Source: Ketogulonicigenium vulgare WSH-001 (GTDB lineage Bacteria > Pseudomonadota > Alphaproteobacteria > Rhodobacterales > Rhodobacteraceae). Taken from it: a stretch of DNA of 64,000 nt. Below are positions 35,086-44,290 of the stretch, piece by piece. Location: contig NC_017384.1 of NCBI RefSeq assembly GCF_000223375.1, positions 124,001-188,000 of the forward strand. The letters run 5' to 3'. A program made the translations under genes and the position numbers. How positions within the stretch are numbered: position 1 is the first letter of the stretch; each line of letters opens with the position of its first letter. The notes under the pieces were generated by a model. The model did no database searches. It saw only the letters and a program-made list of their open reading frames with translations, and had not been told where the DNA came from.

Positions 35086-35813
35086 TCCCGCGCGCGGGCA
35101 GCTTCGGCGCGCAGGTTCGCCGAGGCTGTCTCGACCGCCGTCTCAAGCTGCTTCAGCATGTCGGCGCCCTCTAACCCTGCGGGGATTGCGGGCAGGAATT
35201 CCATCACAGCGGTACCCGGATAGCGCAGAAAGCTGCGCTTGGGCCAGAATGTGCCGTGGTTGACCGCGACGGGGACGCAAGCCGTGCCCATCTCCTGATA
35301 AAGCGTCACAATACCGCCTTTATAGGGGCGCTTTTCACCCGGTGCGACGCGCGTGCCCTGCGGGTAGATGATCAACTGACCGGGATCGGCGCGGCCCGAG
35401 ATGACTTCTTCTTTCATTTTGCGGATCGCCTGACGCCCCTTGCCGCGATCAACCGGGATGCAGCCCAGACGCAGCGCATATTGCCCGACGATGGGGGTAT
35501 AAAGCAGCTCGCGCTTCATTACGAATTTCGGGCGGGGCAGGACGGATAGCTGCATGATGATATCCATGAAGCTTTCGTGCTTTGAGCCCAGCAGGATCTC
35601 GCCTTGCGGGATCTCGCCGCGGATCTCGGTCTTGATGCCTGCCGCAAAGGCCAAAGCCCAGCGGGTGTAATTGGCAAAGGCGCGCGCACCGGCGATTGCG
35701 CCTTTGTTGGAAAACAGCGCCCAAGGTGCAAAGACGATGCCAACAACGGCCATGCCGCCATACATCAGCACCTGAAACAGCGCCGAGCGCAGCCATAGAA
35801 TGATCGTCTTCAT
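35082..35813 (-). CDS. 1-acyl-sn-glycerol-3-phosphate acyltransferase (PlsC-like)
   Basis: Membrane-associated acyltransferase of 243 residues that converts lysophosphatidate to phosphatidate. N-terminal helix [20 protein letters not shown]. The HX4D box is [13 protein letters not shown] and the substrate box is [17 protein letters not shown] 35813 overlaps the ftsX stop in ATGA, so it is coupled to ftsEX; a longer upstream frame is antisense or out-of-family sequence. The stop overlaps murA (opposite strand) by four bases. Confidence 0.9.
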   Translation of the reverse strand: MKTIILWLRSALFQVLMYGGMAVVGIVFAPWALFSNKGAIAGARAFANYTRWALAFAAGIKTEIRGEIPQGEILLGSKHESFMDIIMQLSVLPRPKFVMKRELLYTPIVGQYALRLGCIPVDRGKGRQAIRKMKEEVISGRADPGQLIIYPQGTRVAPGEKRPYKGGIVTLYQEMGTACVPVAVNHGTFWPKRSFLRYPGTAVMEFLPAIPAGLEGADMLKQLETAVETASANLRAEAARARD

Positions 35814-36715
35814 GATTGTTCCCGCAGGTGGCGCCGGGTTGCGGCGCGCGTCGAAAAATAACCCGCCATCGCGGCAAGGATTGGAATAAGTAGCGACCAA
35901 AGCCAGTCCGCCCCGGCAAAGCTGAGGCCGGTCAGAAAGCCGCCATCGCCGCCGCCGTCCGGCATCAGCAAAATCGCTGTGACACCGACCAAGGTGCCGC
36001 CCGCCGCGCCCAGCAGGGCCCGCAGGGTGAAACGGCGAATGAATGCGCCCGCGATATAGCTGTCACGCGCCCCGACCAGACGCAACACGCGGATCACTTG
36101 GGCGTTGGCGGCCAGCGCGGCCTGCGCCGCCAGCATGACCATCGCAGCGGTCGGGCCGCCGATCAACGCCAGCGCCGACAGGCCCAGCAGTCGCAGGCGC
36201 TGCGCCGATTGCAACAGCGGGGCGCGCCAACGGGAATGATCGTCCAGCACTGCACCGGGTACTTCGGCCTGCAGGCGGGCGCGCAGGCCAGCCGCGTCAA
36301 AACCGCCGTCCTCGGCCGCGATATCAATGATTTGCGGCAGCGGCAGGTTTTCAATCGGCGCGCCGGGGCCCAGCCAAGGTTCAAGCAGCAGGGCCTGTTC
36401 CTCGGGGCTCAGGCGGCGATATTCGGCAATACCGGGTGTTTGGCCAAGGACGCGCAGCGCGGTGGCGACCTGCGCCTCGACCTCGTCGGCCGGGGCCGAG
36501 ACGCGCAGCGTTGCGCTGCGGGCAAGTTCATTTGACCAGCGGTCGGCAAGGCGGTCGGTCGCCAGCATGAACGCCAGTGCAAAGACGGCCAGAAAGGCCA
36601 TAGCAAAGGCGGTAAAAGTGGTCAGCCGCGCGGTAAAGCCGGTGGGCGGGACGGCGCGGTCAGCCTCGGGGTTGCCGGTCAGCAGGGCCAGCAGGCGGCG
36701 CATGATATCGCTCAT
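35810..36715 (-). CDS. ftsX: Cell division protein FtsX
   Basis: Membrane subunit of the FtsEX complex, which regulates periplasmic peptidoglycan hydrolases at the septum. The 301 residues show a cytoplasmic N-terminus, a first helix (FTAFAMAFLAVFALAFML), a periplasmic loop of about 120 residues and three C-terminal helices with LRLLGLSALALIGGPTAAMV and VLRLVGARDSYIAGAFIRRF. The start overlaps ftsE by four bases and the end overlaps the plsC-like gene by four bases. Confidence 0.9.
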   Translation of the reverse strand: MSDIMRRLLALLTGNPEADRAVPPTGFTARLTTFTAFAMAFLAVFALAFMLATDRLADRWSNELARSATLRVSAPADEVEAQVATALRVLGQTPGIAEYRRLSPEEQALLLEPWLGPGAPIENLPLPQIIDIAAEDGGFDAAGLRARLQAEVPGAVLDDHSRWRAPLLQSAQRLRLLGLSALALIGGPTAAMVMLAAQAALAANAQVIRVLRLVGARDSYIAGAFIRRFTLRALLGAAGGTLVGVTAILLMPDGGGDGGFLTGLSFAGADWLWSLLIPILAAMAGYFSTRAATRRHLREQS

Positions 36716-37386
36716 AGATCCGCCCCCGCAGATTGCAGGCGGCGATCGCGCAGGCGCAGGATGCGCACCGGCACATGAGCCTTTGCCGCGCGGATCAGGT
36801 TCAGGTCGTGGGTTGCGACCAGCACGGCTTTGCCCATGCGGTTCAACTCGACCAGCAGCATAAGCAGGCGCTGGGACATTTCCCAGTCGATGTTGCCCGT
36901 CGGCTCATCCGCTAGAATCACATCGGGCGATGAGATCACTGCGCGGGCGAGGGCGGCGCGTTGTCGCTCGCCCCCCGACAGTTGCGGCGGCAATTGACCG
37001 ACCTGCGCTGTCAGGCCAACCCAGGCCAGCAGATCGGGCAGGTAATCGGCGCCCTCGGCCTTGCGGCCCGCGACGGTCATCGGCAGCATGATATTCTCGC
37101 CCAGGGGCAGATGGTCAAGGAACTGGCAATCTTGGTGTACAACGCCGATCTTGCGGCGCGCCTCGGCCACACCGTCGCGACCGATACGGGACGCATCTTC
37201 GCCAAAGATGGACACGGCGCCTTCGGTTGCGATCAATTCGCCATAGCAGAGTTTCAGCAGGGTTGTTTTTCCTGCGCCCGAAGGGCCGGTCAGAAAATGG
37301 AAAGACCCCGGTTGCAGCGCCAGCGATACGCTGTTGAACAGCTCGGCTCCGCCGTAGGAATAGGCGACATTGCGCAGCTCGATCAC
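36712..37386 (-). CDS. ftsE: Cell division ATP-binding protein FtsE
   Basis: ABC ATPase partner of FtsX, 224 residues. Walker A GPSGAGKTTLLKLCYGE, Q-loop in VVHQDCQFLDHLPLGENI, signature LSGGERQRAALARAV and Walker B VILADEPTGNID are all intact. The start codon is GTG at 37386. The FtsE-specific LYYGE-like Walker A tail (LKLCYGE) supports this over other small ABC ATPases. It leads a three-gene unit ftsE-ftsX-plsC-like. Confidence 0.93.
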   Translation of the reverse strand: MIELRNVAYSYGGAELFNSVSLALQPGSFHFLTGPSGAGKTTLLKLCYGELIATEGAVSIFGEDASRIGRDGVAEARRKIGVVHQDCQFLDHLPLGENIMLPMTVAGRKAEGADYLPDLLAWVGLTAQVGQLPPQLSGGERQRAALARAVISSPDVILADEPTGNIDWEMSQRLLMLLVELNRMGKAVLVATHDLNLIRAAKAHVPVRILRLRDRRLQSAGADL

Positions 37387-37545
37387 GGTTATACCCTTTT
37401 GCCTGTTGCAGCCCTTGTGCCTTGAACGGGCGCGGGTTTCAATCTTTGCCGTAGCCCTGCGCGTCAGGGTTGGCGGGCGGTTGCGCAGTTGTTAGGGTGG
37501 CGACAAATCGCGGCGGCATCGCCATCCGCGCATAAGGAGTGGAAC

Positions 37546-38232
37546 ATGCGGCTTGTCTGCCCCAATTGCGGCGCAACCTATCAGGTAGCTGGCGACCTTA
37601 TCCCCGCCGACGGGCGCGATGTCGAATGTTCGGCCTGCGGTCACGGCTGGCTGGCCTTTGCGCCGGTTGCCGAATCGTTGCTGCCCGCGCCTTTGCCGCA
37701 ATCCACCGTCACCCCCGAAGTGGCCGAGATCCTACGTGCCGAGGCCGCACGCGAGACCCGTGTCCGCGCGGATGAGCGCGCCGAGGAGCGTCAGGTCGCG
37801 CAAGATCGCGGACCGGTCGCTGAAAAGCCAGCCAACGAAGATCAAACACCCGTGCCGCCGCCGCTGTTTCGCCCCGCCACCAAGGCCGAGGCAGAGGCCG
37901 CCGCCGCGGCGCGGGCTGCGGCCGCTGCGGCAAAGGCGCGTGATGTGGTGTCCGCTGATGTGCGGCCCGTGTCGCAGGCGGCTGCGGTGAAAACGCCCGC
38001 CGCGCCCTTACCGGCAGAGCCTGTGAAAGATCCGGGCGCGCATGGCGGGTTTCTGATCGGGTTTTTGGCGGCGGGCGGCATCGCGCTGGTCGGTGTGTTG
38101 ACCTATCACGGCGCGCCCGCGTTGATGCAAAGCTGGCCCGAAAGCGCGCCCTATCTGCAACCCTATGTCAGCACGATCGACGGCTGGCGTATCTGGTTGC
38201 AAGATCAGGCAACGGCGCTGACGACCCCCTAA
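37546..38232 (+). CDS. MJ0042-type zinc-ribbon membrane protein
   Basis: Protein of 228 residues. The N-terminus MRLVCPNCGATYQV with CSACGHGW about 20 residues later forms an MJ0042 zinc ribbon (two Cys-x2-Cys pairs). A disordered Ala/Glu/Pro/Arg-rich linker spans about 50-155, and one transmembrane helix follows (FLIGFLAAGGIALVGVLTYH), leaving a short C-terminal tail. AAGGAG lies six bases before the ATG at 37546; the longer upstream frame is rejected. Family members are common in alphaproteobacteria with no firmly known role. It ends one base before the stop of the TIGR02302 gene. Confidence 0.85.
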   Translation: MRLVCPNCGATYQVAGDLIPADGRDVECSACGHGWLAFAPVAESLLPAPLPQSTVTPEVAEILRAEAARETRVRADERAEERQVAQDRGPVAEKPANEDQTPVPPPLFRPATKAEAEAAAAARAAAAAAKARDVVSADVRPVSQAAAVKTPAAPLPAEPVKDPGAHGGFLIGFLAAGGIALVGVLTYHGAPALMQSWPESAPYLQPYVSTIDGWRIWLQDQATALTTP

Positions 38233-40878
38233 TTATTCCTCAAGCAGGCGGCGCAGGTAGTCGAGTTCTTCCTCGGCGCGCTCACGCTCGCCCGCGCGGC
38301 GGCGCAGCTCGTTCAGGATATCGTCAGCGCGGCGCTGGCCGTTTTCGGGCACGGCATTTTCACGCTCGCCCTGCGGCCCGCCAGCACCACCGCCGCGACC
38401 CAGCGGATCGTTGCGCTGCGGCGCGCTGGCGCTGGGGTTATCCTCGCCCTGCCGGTATTCGCCGCTTTCGCCTTGTTGTTGCTGGTTGATCGCCTCGCGC
38501 ATGGCCTGCATGCCCTCGCGCAGCGCGTCCAAAGCTGCCCCTTGTTGGTCGATCGCCTCGGGCAGATTGCCCTGTTCGATGGCGCGTTCAGCATTTTCCA
38601 TCGCGCCTTCAGCGCGGTCCAGCGCCTCTGCGGCGCGGTCCGCGCTTTCGCCTTCGACCTCGGGCAGGGCATCGCGCAATGTCTCGAGCTGATCGCGCAA
38701 AGCGCGCTGCGCACCGCCAAGGTCGGGCCCGTCCTGCGGATCGCCCGCGCCAGGGCCGCCGGTGCCGCCCTCGGATGGCTGATCGGGATCGGCGCCGCCA
38801 CCTTGACCCTGCATGTCGGGATTGTCGCCGGGCTGGCCTTGGCCGCCTTCATTGGCTCCCTCATCAGCGCCTTCGTCTGGACTTTGATCTGTGCCCTCAT
38901 CGGGCGTGGGTTGCTGGCCTTGCTGGCCGCGGTTGCGGCCGAATTCTTCCTGCATCTGGCGGAAGGTCTCGTCCGACAACTGCTGCTGGTTGCGCAGCGT
39001 ATCTTGCAGATCCTGCATCGCGCCGCCTTGGCCCTCGCCATCGCGGGACTCGCCACCTTCGCCTTCCTGCATTTGCAGGTTTTCCAGCAGCTCGTTCAAC
39101 TGCTCCATCAACTGGGCCGCCTCAGCCATGCGGCCTTCGTTCATCAGCTCTTGGATGCGGTCCATCAGCGCCTGAATCTGGTCTTGGGTGACGGTCTGTT
39201 GTTCGCCCTGATCACGCGGCGGCTGGTCGAGGGTCGATTCGCCCGGCACCATGTTTTCCGCCAGCATATCCAGATAGGCCTCGGTCGCGGCGCGTAGCTC
39301 GTCCATCAATTCCTGAATTTCGGCGGCGGACGCGCCCGAGCGCATCGCCTCGTCCAGACGCTCTTGCGCGCGGCGCAGGCGTTCGCGGGCATCCGACAGG
39401 GCGCCTTCCTCGAACTGGATGGCGATTTCCCACAAAAGCTGTGCAACTTCAGGCACGTCCACAGTGTCACGCGTCATCATCCGGATCGCATAGGATAGGC
39501 GCAGCTGCGTGTTGCGGTTGGTGATCAGCGTTTCGGGCTGGAAATAGATCGCGCGCAAAAGGCCAAGCACACGCGGCTGATTATCGACCGACCACAGCAG
39601 ATCGCGGCGCTGCTCGGCAATCGCGCGGGCGACCGGCTGGAAGAACCGCTTGCCGGGCAGGGTCATCTCGATCATCGCCGAGCGTCCGACCTGTCCCGCC
39701 GCATCCACAACCTCGGCCTGCACGGTGACCGGCAGGCCGGCAAAAACATGCTGCGACAGGGTGTCTGTGACATCGCCGGTGATCTCGCGCCGCGCGCCGG
39801 TAAAGGGCAGCGGCAGGTCCAGCACCACGGGATCAGTCGCCGAGGGCGCGGCAGCAAGTCCGTAAAGCCGCTCGACCTTATCCAGATCCAGGCTGATCGT
39901 CACATGGCCGCCGGTAATGGCGTAATCGTCAAAGGCGGTGAAGGGCCACTGAAAGCGGCCATCCGCATCGGCGGTGCGCTCGTCCAGCAGGGTGATTTCG
40001 GGCGGCTGGTCCGGCAGCATACCGATATCCCACTCGGCCCCCGGCGCTCCGTTGATGATCAGCGATCCATCTTGGGCGACGGTGAAAATCTGCTCGGGCG
40101 CTTGGGGGTCTTGCGGTGCTGAAACGGTCTGCTCCACCGACAGCGTGCCTGCCGCATCATAGAGGTTCAGCTGAATCCGCGTGCCCTCGGGCAGATCCAT
40201 CGCGCCTTCGGGCTGATCGCCAAGGTAAAGGGTCGGAAGGCCGGTGAATGTGGGCGGTGTCGCCCAGCCTTCCCAACTGGCCAGCGGATAATCCGTGCCG
40301 CTAAAGCCGGGCAGATCGGGCGTCACGACAGGCCCGCCGCGCTGGCCGAATATCGCAGCCCCGACCAGTGCGACCAGCGCCAGATGGCGCAGGCCCAGCC
40401 GGTCACGGCCCGCCAGATCAAACTGCGGCCAGCCCGCTTTTGCACCGCCCGCCGCCGCAATCATGCGCCGCAGATGCGCCCGCCACAAAGCCTGTGCCGC
40501 CGGATCATTCAGGCCGGTCGCCTGCGCATCCAGCAGCGCCGCCAGCGGCTGATTGGGGATGGCGCGGTCAAGGCGTGCGATGACCGCTGCAGTGGTTGGC
40601 GCGCGATAGCGGCGAAGGCCAAGGACCAACGCCCCCAGCATCGCCAAGACGCCTGCGCCCAGCAGGTAAAAGACCCAAGGCCCGCGCCAGCCTGATAGCC
40701 ACAGCGCCAAAGTCAGCGCAAAGGCGACCCAAAGCGGCCAAAAGGCGCGGGCGGCGGCCTCTGCCTTCAAGGCCAAGCGAGACAGGCGCAGCGGCCAGTC
40801 CAGCCCTGCGTCCAGTGCGATCAGTGCGCGCTCGGGCGGTGCGCGGCGATCAACGGGGCTGGAGCGCTTGGCAAACAG
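38233..40878 (-). CDS. TIGR02302/DUF4175-family protein with probable CTG start
   Basis: Large envelope protein of 881 residues, typical of the alphaproteobacterial low-complexity family TIGR02302. Two or three N-terminal helices (LWVAFALTLALWLSGW, VFYLLGAGVLAMLGALVLGL) precede a periplasmic part. A Gln/Glu/Gly-rich region follows (about 560-800), and a charged C-terminus ends EEELDYLRRLLEE. The frame opens just after a TAA, and no ATG, GTG or TTG occurs in the first 34 codons. A CTG at 40878 has AAAGGAG seven bases upstream and the conserved RAPPERAL-type N-terminus follows it, so I propose a CTG start. The first canonical candidate is TTG at 40776, which has no ribosome site. Function unknown. 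Confidence 0.8.
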   Translation of the reverse strand: MFAKRSSPVDRRAPPERALIALDAGLDWPLRLSRLALKAEAAARAFWPLWVAFALTLALWLSGWRGPWVFYLLGAGVLAMLGALVLGLRRYRAPTTAAVIARLDRAIPNQPLAALLDAQATGLNDPAAQALWRAHLRRMIAAAGGAKAGWPQFDLAGRDRLGLRHLALVALVGAAIFGQRGGPVVTPDLPGFSGTDYPLASWEGWATPPTFTGLPTLYLGDQPEGAMDLPEGTRIQLNLYDAAGTLSVEQTVSAPQDPQAPEQIFTVAQDGSLIINGAPGAEWDIGMLPDQPPEITLLDERTADADGRFQWPFTAFDDYAITGGHVTISLDLDKVERLYGLAAAPSATDPVVLDLPLPFTGARREITGDVTDTLSQHVFAGLPVTVQAEVVDAAGQVGRSAMIEMTLPGKRFFQPVARAIAEQRRDLLWSVDNQPRVLGLLRAIYFQPETLITNRNTQLRLSYAIRMMTRDTVDVPEVAQLLWEIAIQFEEGALSDARERLRRAQERLDEAMRSGASAAEIQELMDELRAATEAYLDMLAENMVPGESTLDQPPRDQGEQQTVTQDQIQALMDRIQELMNEGRMAEAAQLMEQLNELLENLQMQEGEGGESRDGEGQGGAMQDLQDTLRNQQQLSDETFRQMQEEFGRNRGQQGQQPTPDEGTDQSPDEGADEGANEGGQGQPGDNPDMQGQGGGADPDQPSEGGTGGPGAGDPQDGPDLGGAQRALRDQLETLRDALPEVEGESADRAAEALDRAEGAMENAERAIEQGNLPEAIDQQGAALDALREGMQAMREAINQQQQGESGEYRQGEDNPSASAPQRNDPLGRGGGAGGPQGERENAVPENGQRRADDILNELRRRAGERERAEEELDYLRRLLEE

Positions 40879-40918
40879 GGCAGGTCTCCTTTACAGCACC
40901 GCGATTAAAGCCACAGGG

Positions 40919-42178
40919 TCAAAGCCATGCGGGGATCGTATCGCGGGCGATCATCTCCTCATAGCTGGGGCGGGGCCGGATAACTGCGAATTGATCGCCG
41001 TTCACAAGCACCTCGGGCACCAGCGGGCGCGAGTTATATTCCGACGCCATAACGGCACCATAGGCCCCGGCGGACCGGAACGCCACCAGTTCCCCCGCAT
41101 TCAAGGGTGCCATGGCGCGTCCCCGCGCAAAGGTATCGCCGGTCTCGCAGACCGGCCCCACCACGTCGTAAACCGTGCTGGGCGCAAGGCTTTCATCGAC
41201 GGGGATAATATCGTGATGCGCCTCATACATGGCGGGGCGGATCAGGTCGTTCATCGCGGCATCGACGATCAGGAAACGGCGATCCTCGCCCTCTTTCACA
41301 TAGATGACGCGGCTGACCAGCAGGCCGGCATTGCCCGCGATCAGGCGACCGGGTTCGATCTCGATCTCGACATCCAGATGGCCCAGCGTCTCGCGCACCA
41401 TCGCGCCATATTCGGACGGCAGGGGCGGCGCGGAATTATCGCGACGATAAGGAATGCCAAGGCCGCCGCCCAGATCCAGACGGCTGATCGTGTGACCCTC
41501 GGCGCGCAGCACTTCGGTCAGTTCGGCGACTTTTTGATAGGCGGCGCGGAAGGGCGCAAGGTCAGTCAGTTGCGATCCGATATGCACGTCGATCCCGACC
41601 ACTTGAATGCCGGGCAGGCTGGCGGCAAAGGCGTAAACGGCCTGCGCGCGCGAGATCGGGATGCCGAATTTGTTTTCCGACTTGCCGGTCGCGATTTTGG
41701 CATGGGTATGGGCGTCGACATCGGGGTTCACGCGTACGGCGACCGGGGCGATCAGCCCCAGTTCCGATGCGATGTCCGAGATCGCCTGCAGCTCAGGCTC
41801 GCTCTCGACGTTGAACTGACGGATGCCGCCCAGCAAGGTCGTGCGGATTTCCTCGCGCGTTTTGCCGATGCCGGAAAAGACGATGCGCTCGCCGGGCACA
41901 CCCGCCGCCTTGGCGCGCAGATATTCCCCCACCGAGACCACATCCATGCCCGCACCGAGGTCGCCCAGCGTTTTCAATACGGCAACGTTGGAATTCGCCT
42001 TGACCGCAAAGCACACCAGATGCGGCATGCCAGCCAGCGCGTCATCGAACAATTGGAAGTGACGCTTTAGCGTCGCGGTCGAATAGATGTAAACGGGCGT
42101 GCCGACCGCGCGGGCGATATCGGCCACGCTGACATCTTCGGCGAACAAGACGCCGTCACGGTAATTGAAATGATCCAT
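40919..42178 (-). CDS. lysA: Diaminopimelate decarboxylase
   Basis: PLP enzyme for the last step of lysine synthesis, 419 residues. The PLP lysine is in HLVCFAVKANSNVAVLK; the glycine-rich phosphate site is LDLGGGLGIPY; the active-site Cys block is GPVCETGDTFARGR. The family N-terminus FNYRDGVLFAEDVSVADIA is present. A 41-residue lipoprotein gene is nine bases upstream and argH before that, so argH-lipoprotein-lysA is probably one transcript. Confidence 0.96.
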   Translation of the reverse strand: MDHFNYRDGVLFAEDVSVADIARAVGTPVYIYSTATLKRHFQLFDDALAGMPHLVCFAVKANSNVAVLKTLGDLGAGMDVVSVGEYLRAKAAGVPGERIVFSGIGKTREEIRTTLLGGIRQFNVESEPELQAISDIASELGLIAPVAVRVNPDVDAHTHAKIATGKSENKFGIPISRAQAVYAFAASLPGIQVVGIDVHIGSQLTDLAPFRAAYQKVAELTEVLRAEGHTISRLDLGGGLGIPYRRDNSAPPLPSEYGAMVRETLGHLDVEIEIEPGRLIAGNAGLLVSRVIYVKEGEDRRFLIVDAAMNDLIRPAMYEAHHDIIPVDESLAPSTVYDVVGPVCETGDTFARGRAMAPLNAGELVAFRSAGAYGAVMASEYNSRPLVPEVLVNGDQFAVIRPRPSYEEMIARDTIPAWL

Positions 42179-42187
42179 GATCGCCCT

Positions 42188-42313
42188 TTAGCGGCTGATA
42201 CCGACGGTAATCGTCTGGGAAATGGTGGTCGATGGGCCGGGCGCGATATTATCGCCCTGACGCCCACAGGCGGCGGTCAGCGCCAGAACGGCGATCAGCA
42301 GCGCCGCCCTCAT
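42188..42313 (-). CDS. Mini-lipoprotein, LptM/LppL-like, between argH and lysA
   Basis: Protein of 41 residues. It starts [20 protein letters not shown], a signal with lipobox LTAAC, so the mature part has about 26 residues beginning at Cys16. Its ATG overlaps the argH stop in ATGA, and lysA follows nine bases later. A small lipoprotein just ahead of lysA is a known arrangement (LppL in Pseudomonas; LptM/YifL near dapF in E. coli), so I infer the same family, with a possible role in LPS-translocon assembly. Confidence 0.78.
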   Translation of the reverse strand: MRAALLIAVLALTAACGRQGDNIAPGPSTTISQTITVGISR

Positions 42314-43695
42314 AGCGCGTCTTTCCAGCGCTGGATCTGCGCGCGCACATTCGTAGGCGCGGTGCCACCGTAAGACGTGCGGCTGGCGACCGAGTTCTGC
42401 ACGCCCAGCACGTCAAAGATATCGGCGCGGATACCGGCGTGGACGCCCTGCATATCGGCCAGCGTCAGGTCAGGCAGATCGCAGGCCTTGCCCTCGGCCA
42501 GCGCGACCAGCGTGCCGGTGACGTGGTGCGCATCACGAAACGGCAGGTTCAACTCGCGCACCAGCCAATCGGCCAGATCGGTCGCGGTCGAGAAACCGGT
42601 CGCAGCGGCCTTTTCCATCACATCGCGGTTGGCGGTCATGTCCGAGATCATCCCCGTCATCGCCGCCAGCGCCAGCATCAGATTGTCAGCGGCGTCAAAG
42701 ACCTGCTCTTTGTCCTCTTGCATGTCCTTGGAATAGGTCAGCGGCAGGCCCTTCATCACGGTCATCAGGGCGACATTCGCGCCCATGATACGGCCGATCT
42801 TGGCGCGGATCAGCTCTGCCGCGTCGGGATTGCGCTTTTGCGGCATGATCGAGGAACCCGTCGACCAGCGATCCGACATGCGGACAAAACGGAATTGCGC
42901 GGTCGACCAGATGACCAGCTCTTCAGAAAGGCGCGACAGATGCATCGCGCAGATCGAGGCTGCCGCCAGATATTCCAGCGCAAAGTCGCGGTCTGATGTC
43001 GAATCGAGCGAATTGGCCGTCGGGCGGTCAAAGCCCAGCGCCGCTGCCGTCATATGACGGTCAATGGGGAAGGATGTGCCCGCCAGCGCCGCCGCGCCCA
43101 AGGGCGATTCGTTCATGCGCTTGCGCGCATCCGCAAAGCGCGAGCGGTCGCGCGCGAACATCTCGACATAGGCCATCAGATGGTGGCCGAGCGTGACGGG
43201 CTGCGCGACCTGCAAATGGGTAAAGCCGGGCATGACCCAATCGGCGGCAGCCTCGGCCTGCGCCAGCAGCGCCTGAATGATCGCCAGCAGCGCAGCATCC
43301 GCCGCATCGCATTGGTCGCGCACCCACAGGCGGAAATCGACCGCCACCTGGTCATTGCGCGAACGCGCAGTGTGCAGACGACCCGCAGGCTCGCCGATAA
43401 TCTCTTTCAGGCGGGCCTCGACATTCATGTGAATATCTTCAAGAGCCGTTGAAAAGGCGAAATTTCCGCCCTCAATCTCTGACAATACGGTGAGGAGGCC
43501 TTCCCTGATGGCCTCGGCATCCTTATCGGTAATGATGCCTGTCGCGGCCAGCATCGCCGCATGGGCGCGCGAGCCTTCGATGTCTTGTCGGGCAAGCCGC
43601 TTGTCGAACCCGATCGAGGCGTTGATCGCCTCCATGATCGCGTCCGGGCCGGTGGCGAAACGCCCGCCCCACATGGCATTCGAAGTCTTGGTCAT
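42310..43695 (-). CDS. argH: Argininosuccinate lyase
   Basis: Final enzyme of arginine synthesis, 461 residues, fumarase/aspartase superfamily. N-terminal block [20 protein letters not shown], substrate region [35 protein letters not shown] (signature with catalytic Ser) and [20 protein letters not shown] are intact. Only 24 bases separate its start from the divergent tlpA-like gene. The stop overlaps the mini-lipoprotein start. Confidence 0.96.
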   Translation of the reverse strand: MTKTSNAMWGGRFATGPDAIMEAINASIGFDKRLARQDIEGSRAHAAMLAATGIITDKDAEAIREGLLTVLSEIEGGNFAFSTALEDIHMNVEARLKEIIGEPAGRLHTARSRNDQVAVDFRLWVRDQCDAADAALLAIIQALLAQAEAAADWVMPGFTHLQVAQPVTLGHHLMAYVEMFARDRSRFADARKRMNESPLGAAALAGTSFPIDRHMTAAALGFDRPTANSLDSTSDRDFALEYLAAASICAMHLSRLSEELVIWSTAQFRFVRMSDRWSTGSSIMPQKRNPDAAELIRAKIGRIMGANVALMTVMKGLPLTYSKDMQEDKEQVFDAADNLMLALAAMTGMISDMTANRDVMEKAAATGFSTATDLADWLVRELNLPFRDAHHVTGTLVALAEGKACDLPDLTLADMQGVHAGIRADIFDVLGVQNSVASRTSYGGTAPTNVRAQIQRWKDAL

Positions 43696-43719
43696 TGTCT
43701 ATAGTCCTGAGGGGATCAG

Positions 43720-44268
43720 ATGCGGAAACTGCTTTGGGCGCCTGTGTATACGGCGTTGACGCTGATGGCAAATGCGGCAATGGCCGATAACCTTGCTGAT
43801 TTACGCGAAGGTGACATGCGCAAACTTGCTGTGCATGAACGGCCAGAGGCTGCGTCCGACGTCGCTTTCACCACCGAAGATGGTGCCTCCATCACCTTGC
43901 AGGATTTTCAGGGCAAAGTGACTTTGGTGAATTTCTGGGCAACTTGGTGCGCGCCTTGCCGGGTCGAGATGCCGACACTGGCCCATTTGCAGACCGAACT
44001 GGGTGGTGACGACTTTCAGGTGGTGACCATCGCCACCGGCCGCAACGAGCGCGACGGGATGGAGCGGTTCTTTGACGAGATCGGCGTCGACAACCTGCCG
44101 CTGCACACCGATCCGCGTCAGGCGCTGGCACGCTCGATGGGGGTGATGGGTCTGCCCGTGACGCTGATCATCGACCGCGAGGGGCGCGAAGTGGCCCGCC
44201 TGATGGGCGATGCCGATTGGGATAGCGATAGCGCGATGGCAATCATCCGCGCCGTTATCGCGCAATAA
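43720..44268 (+). CDS. TlpA-family thiol:disulfide oxidoreductase
   Basis: Thioredoxin-fold protein of 182 residues with an N-terminal signal (LTLMANAAMADN). The redox centre is NFWATWCAPCRVEMPTL (Cys-Ala-Pro-Cys), and the cis-Pro region is MGVMGLPVTLIIDREG. It probably acts in the periplasm, as TlpA/ResA do in cytochrome c or oxidase maturation. GAGGGG lies five bases upstream of the ATG. It faces a DsbD N-domain gene across a shared hairpin, suggesting related redox roles. Confidence 0.9.
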   Translation: MRKLLWAPVYTALTLMANAAMADNLADLREGDMRKLAVHERPEAASDVAFTTEDGASITLQDFQGKVTLVNFWATWCAPCRVEMPTLAHLQTELGGDDFQVVTIATGRNERDGMERFFDEIGVDNLPLHTDPRQALARSMGVMGLPVTLIIDREGREVARLMGDADWDSDSAMAIIRAVIAQ

Positions 44269-44272
44269 AAAG

Positions 44273-44290
44273 GGGGGGCTTCAGCCCCCC
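44273..44290 (-). terminator. Intrinsic terminator for the DsbD-domain gene
   Basis: A 7-base GC stem (GGGGGGC/GCCCCCC) with loop TTCA lies exactly between two convergent genes. On the minus strand it is followed by TTTTT, so it is a typical intrinsic terminator for the leftward gene, whose stop codon lies in the loop. On the plus strand there is no T-run, but it can act as a 3' hairpin for the tlpA-like gene. Confidence 0.7.

Noticed and set aside
38300..39300. Repeated short words suggestive of a CRISPR or tandem DNA repeat
   Set aside because: They encode the Gln/Glu/Gly-rich region of the TIGR02302 protein in one frame; spacing is irregular and there are no spacers.
40868..42070. Rightward open frame of 400 codons opposite lysA
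   Set aside because: Complement of the lysA coding sequence; motifs on the other strand are decisive.
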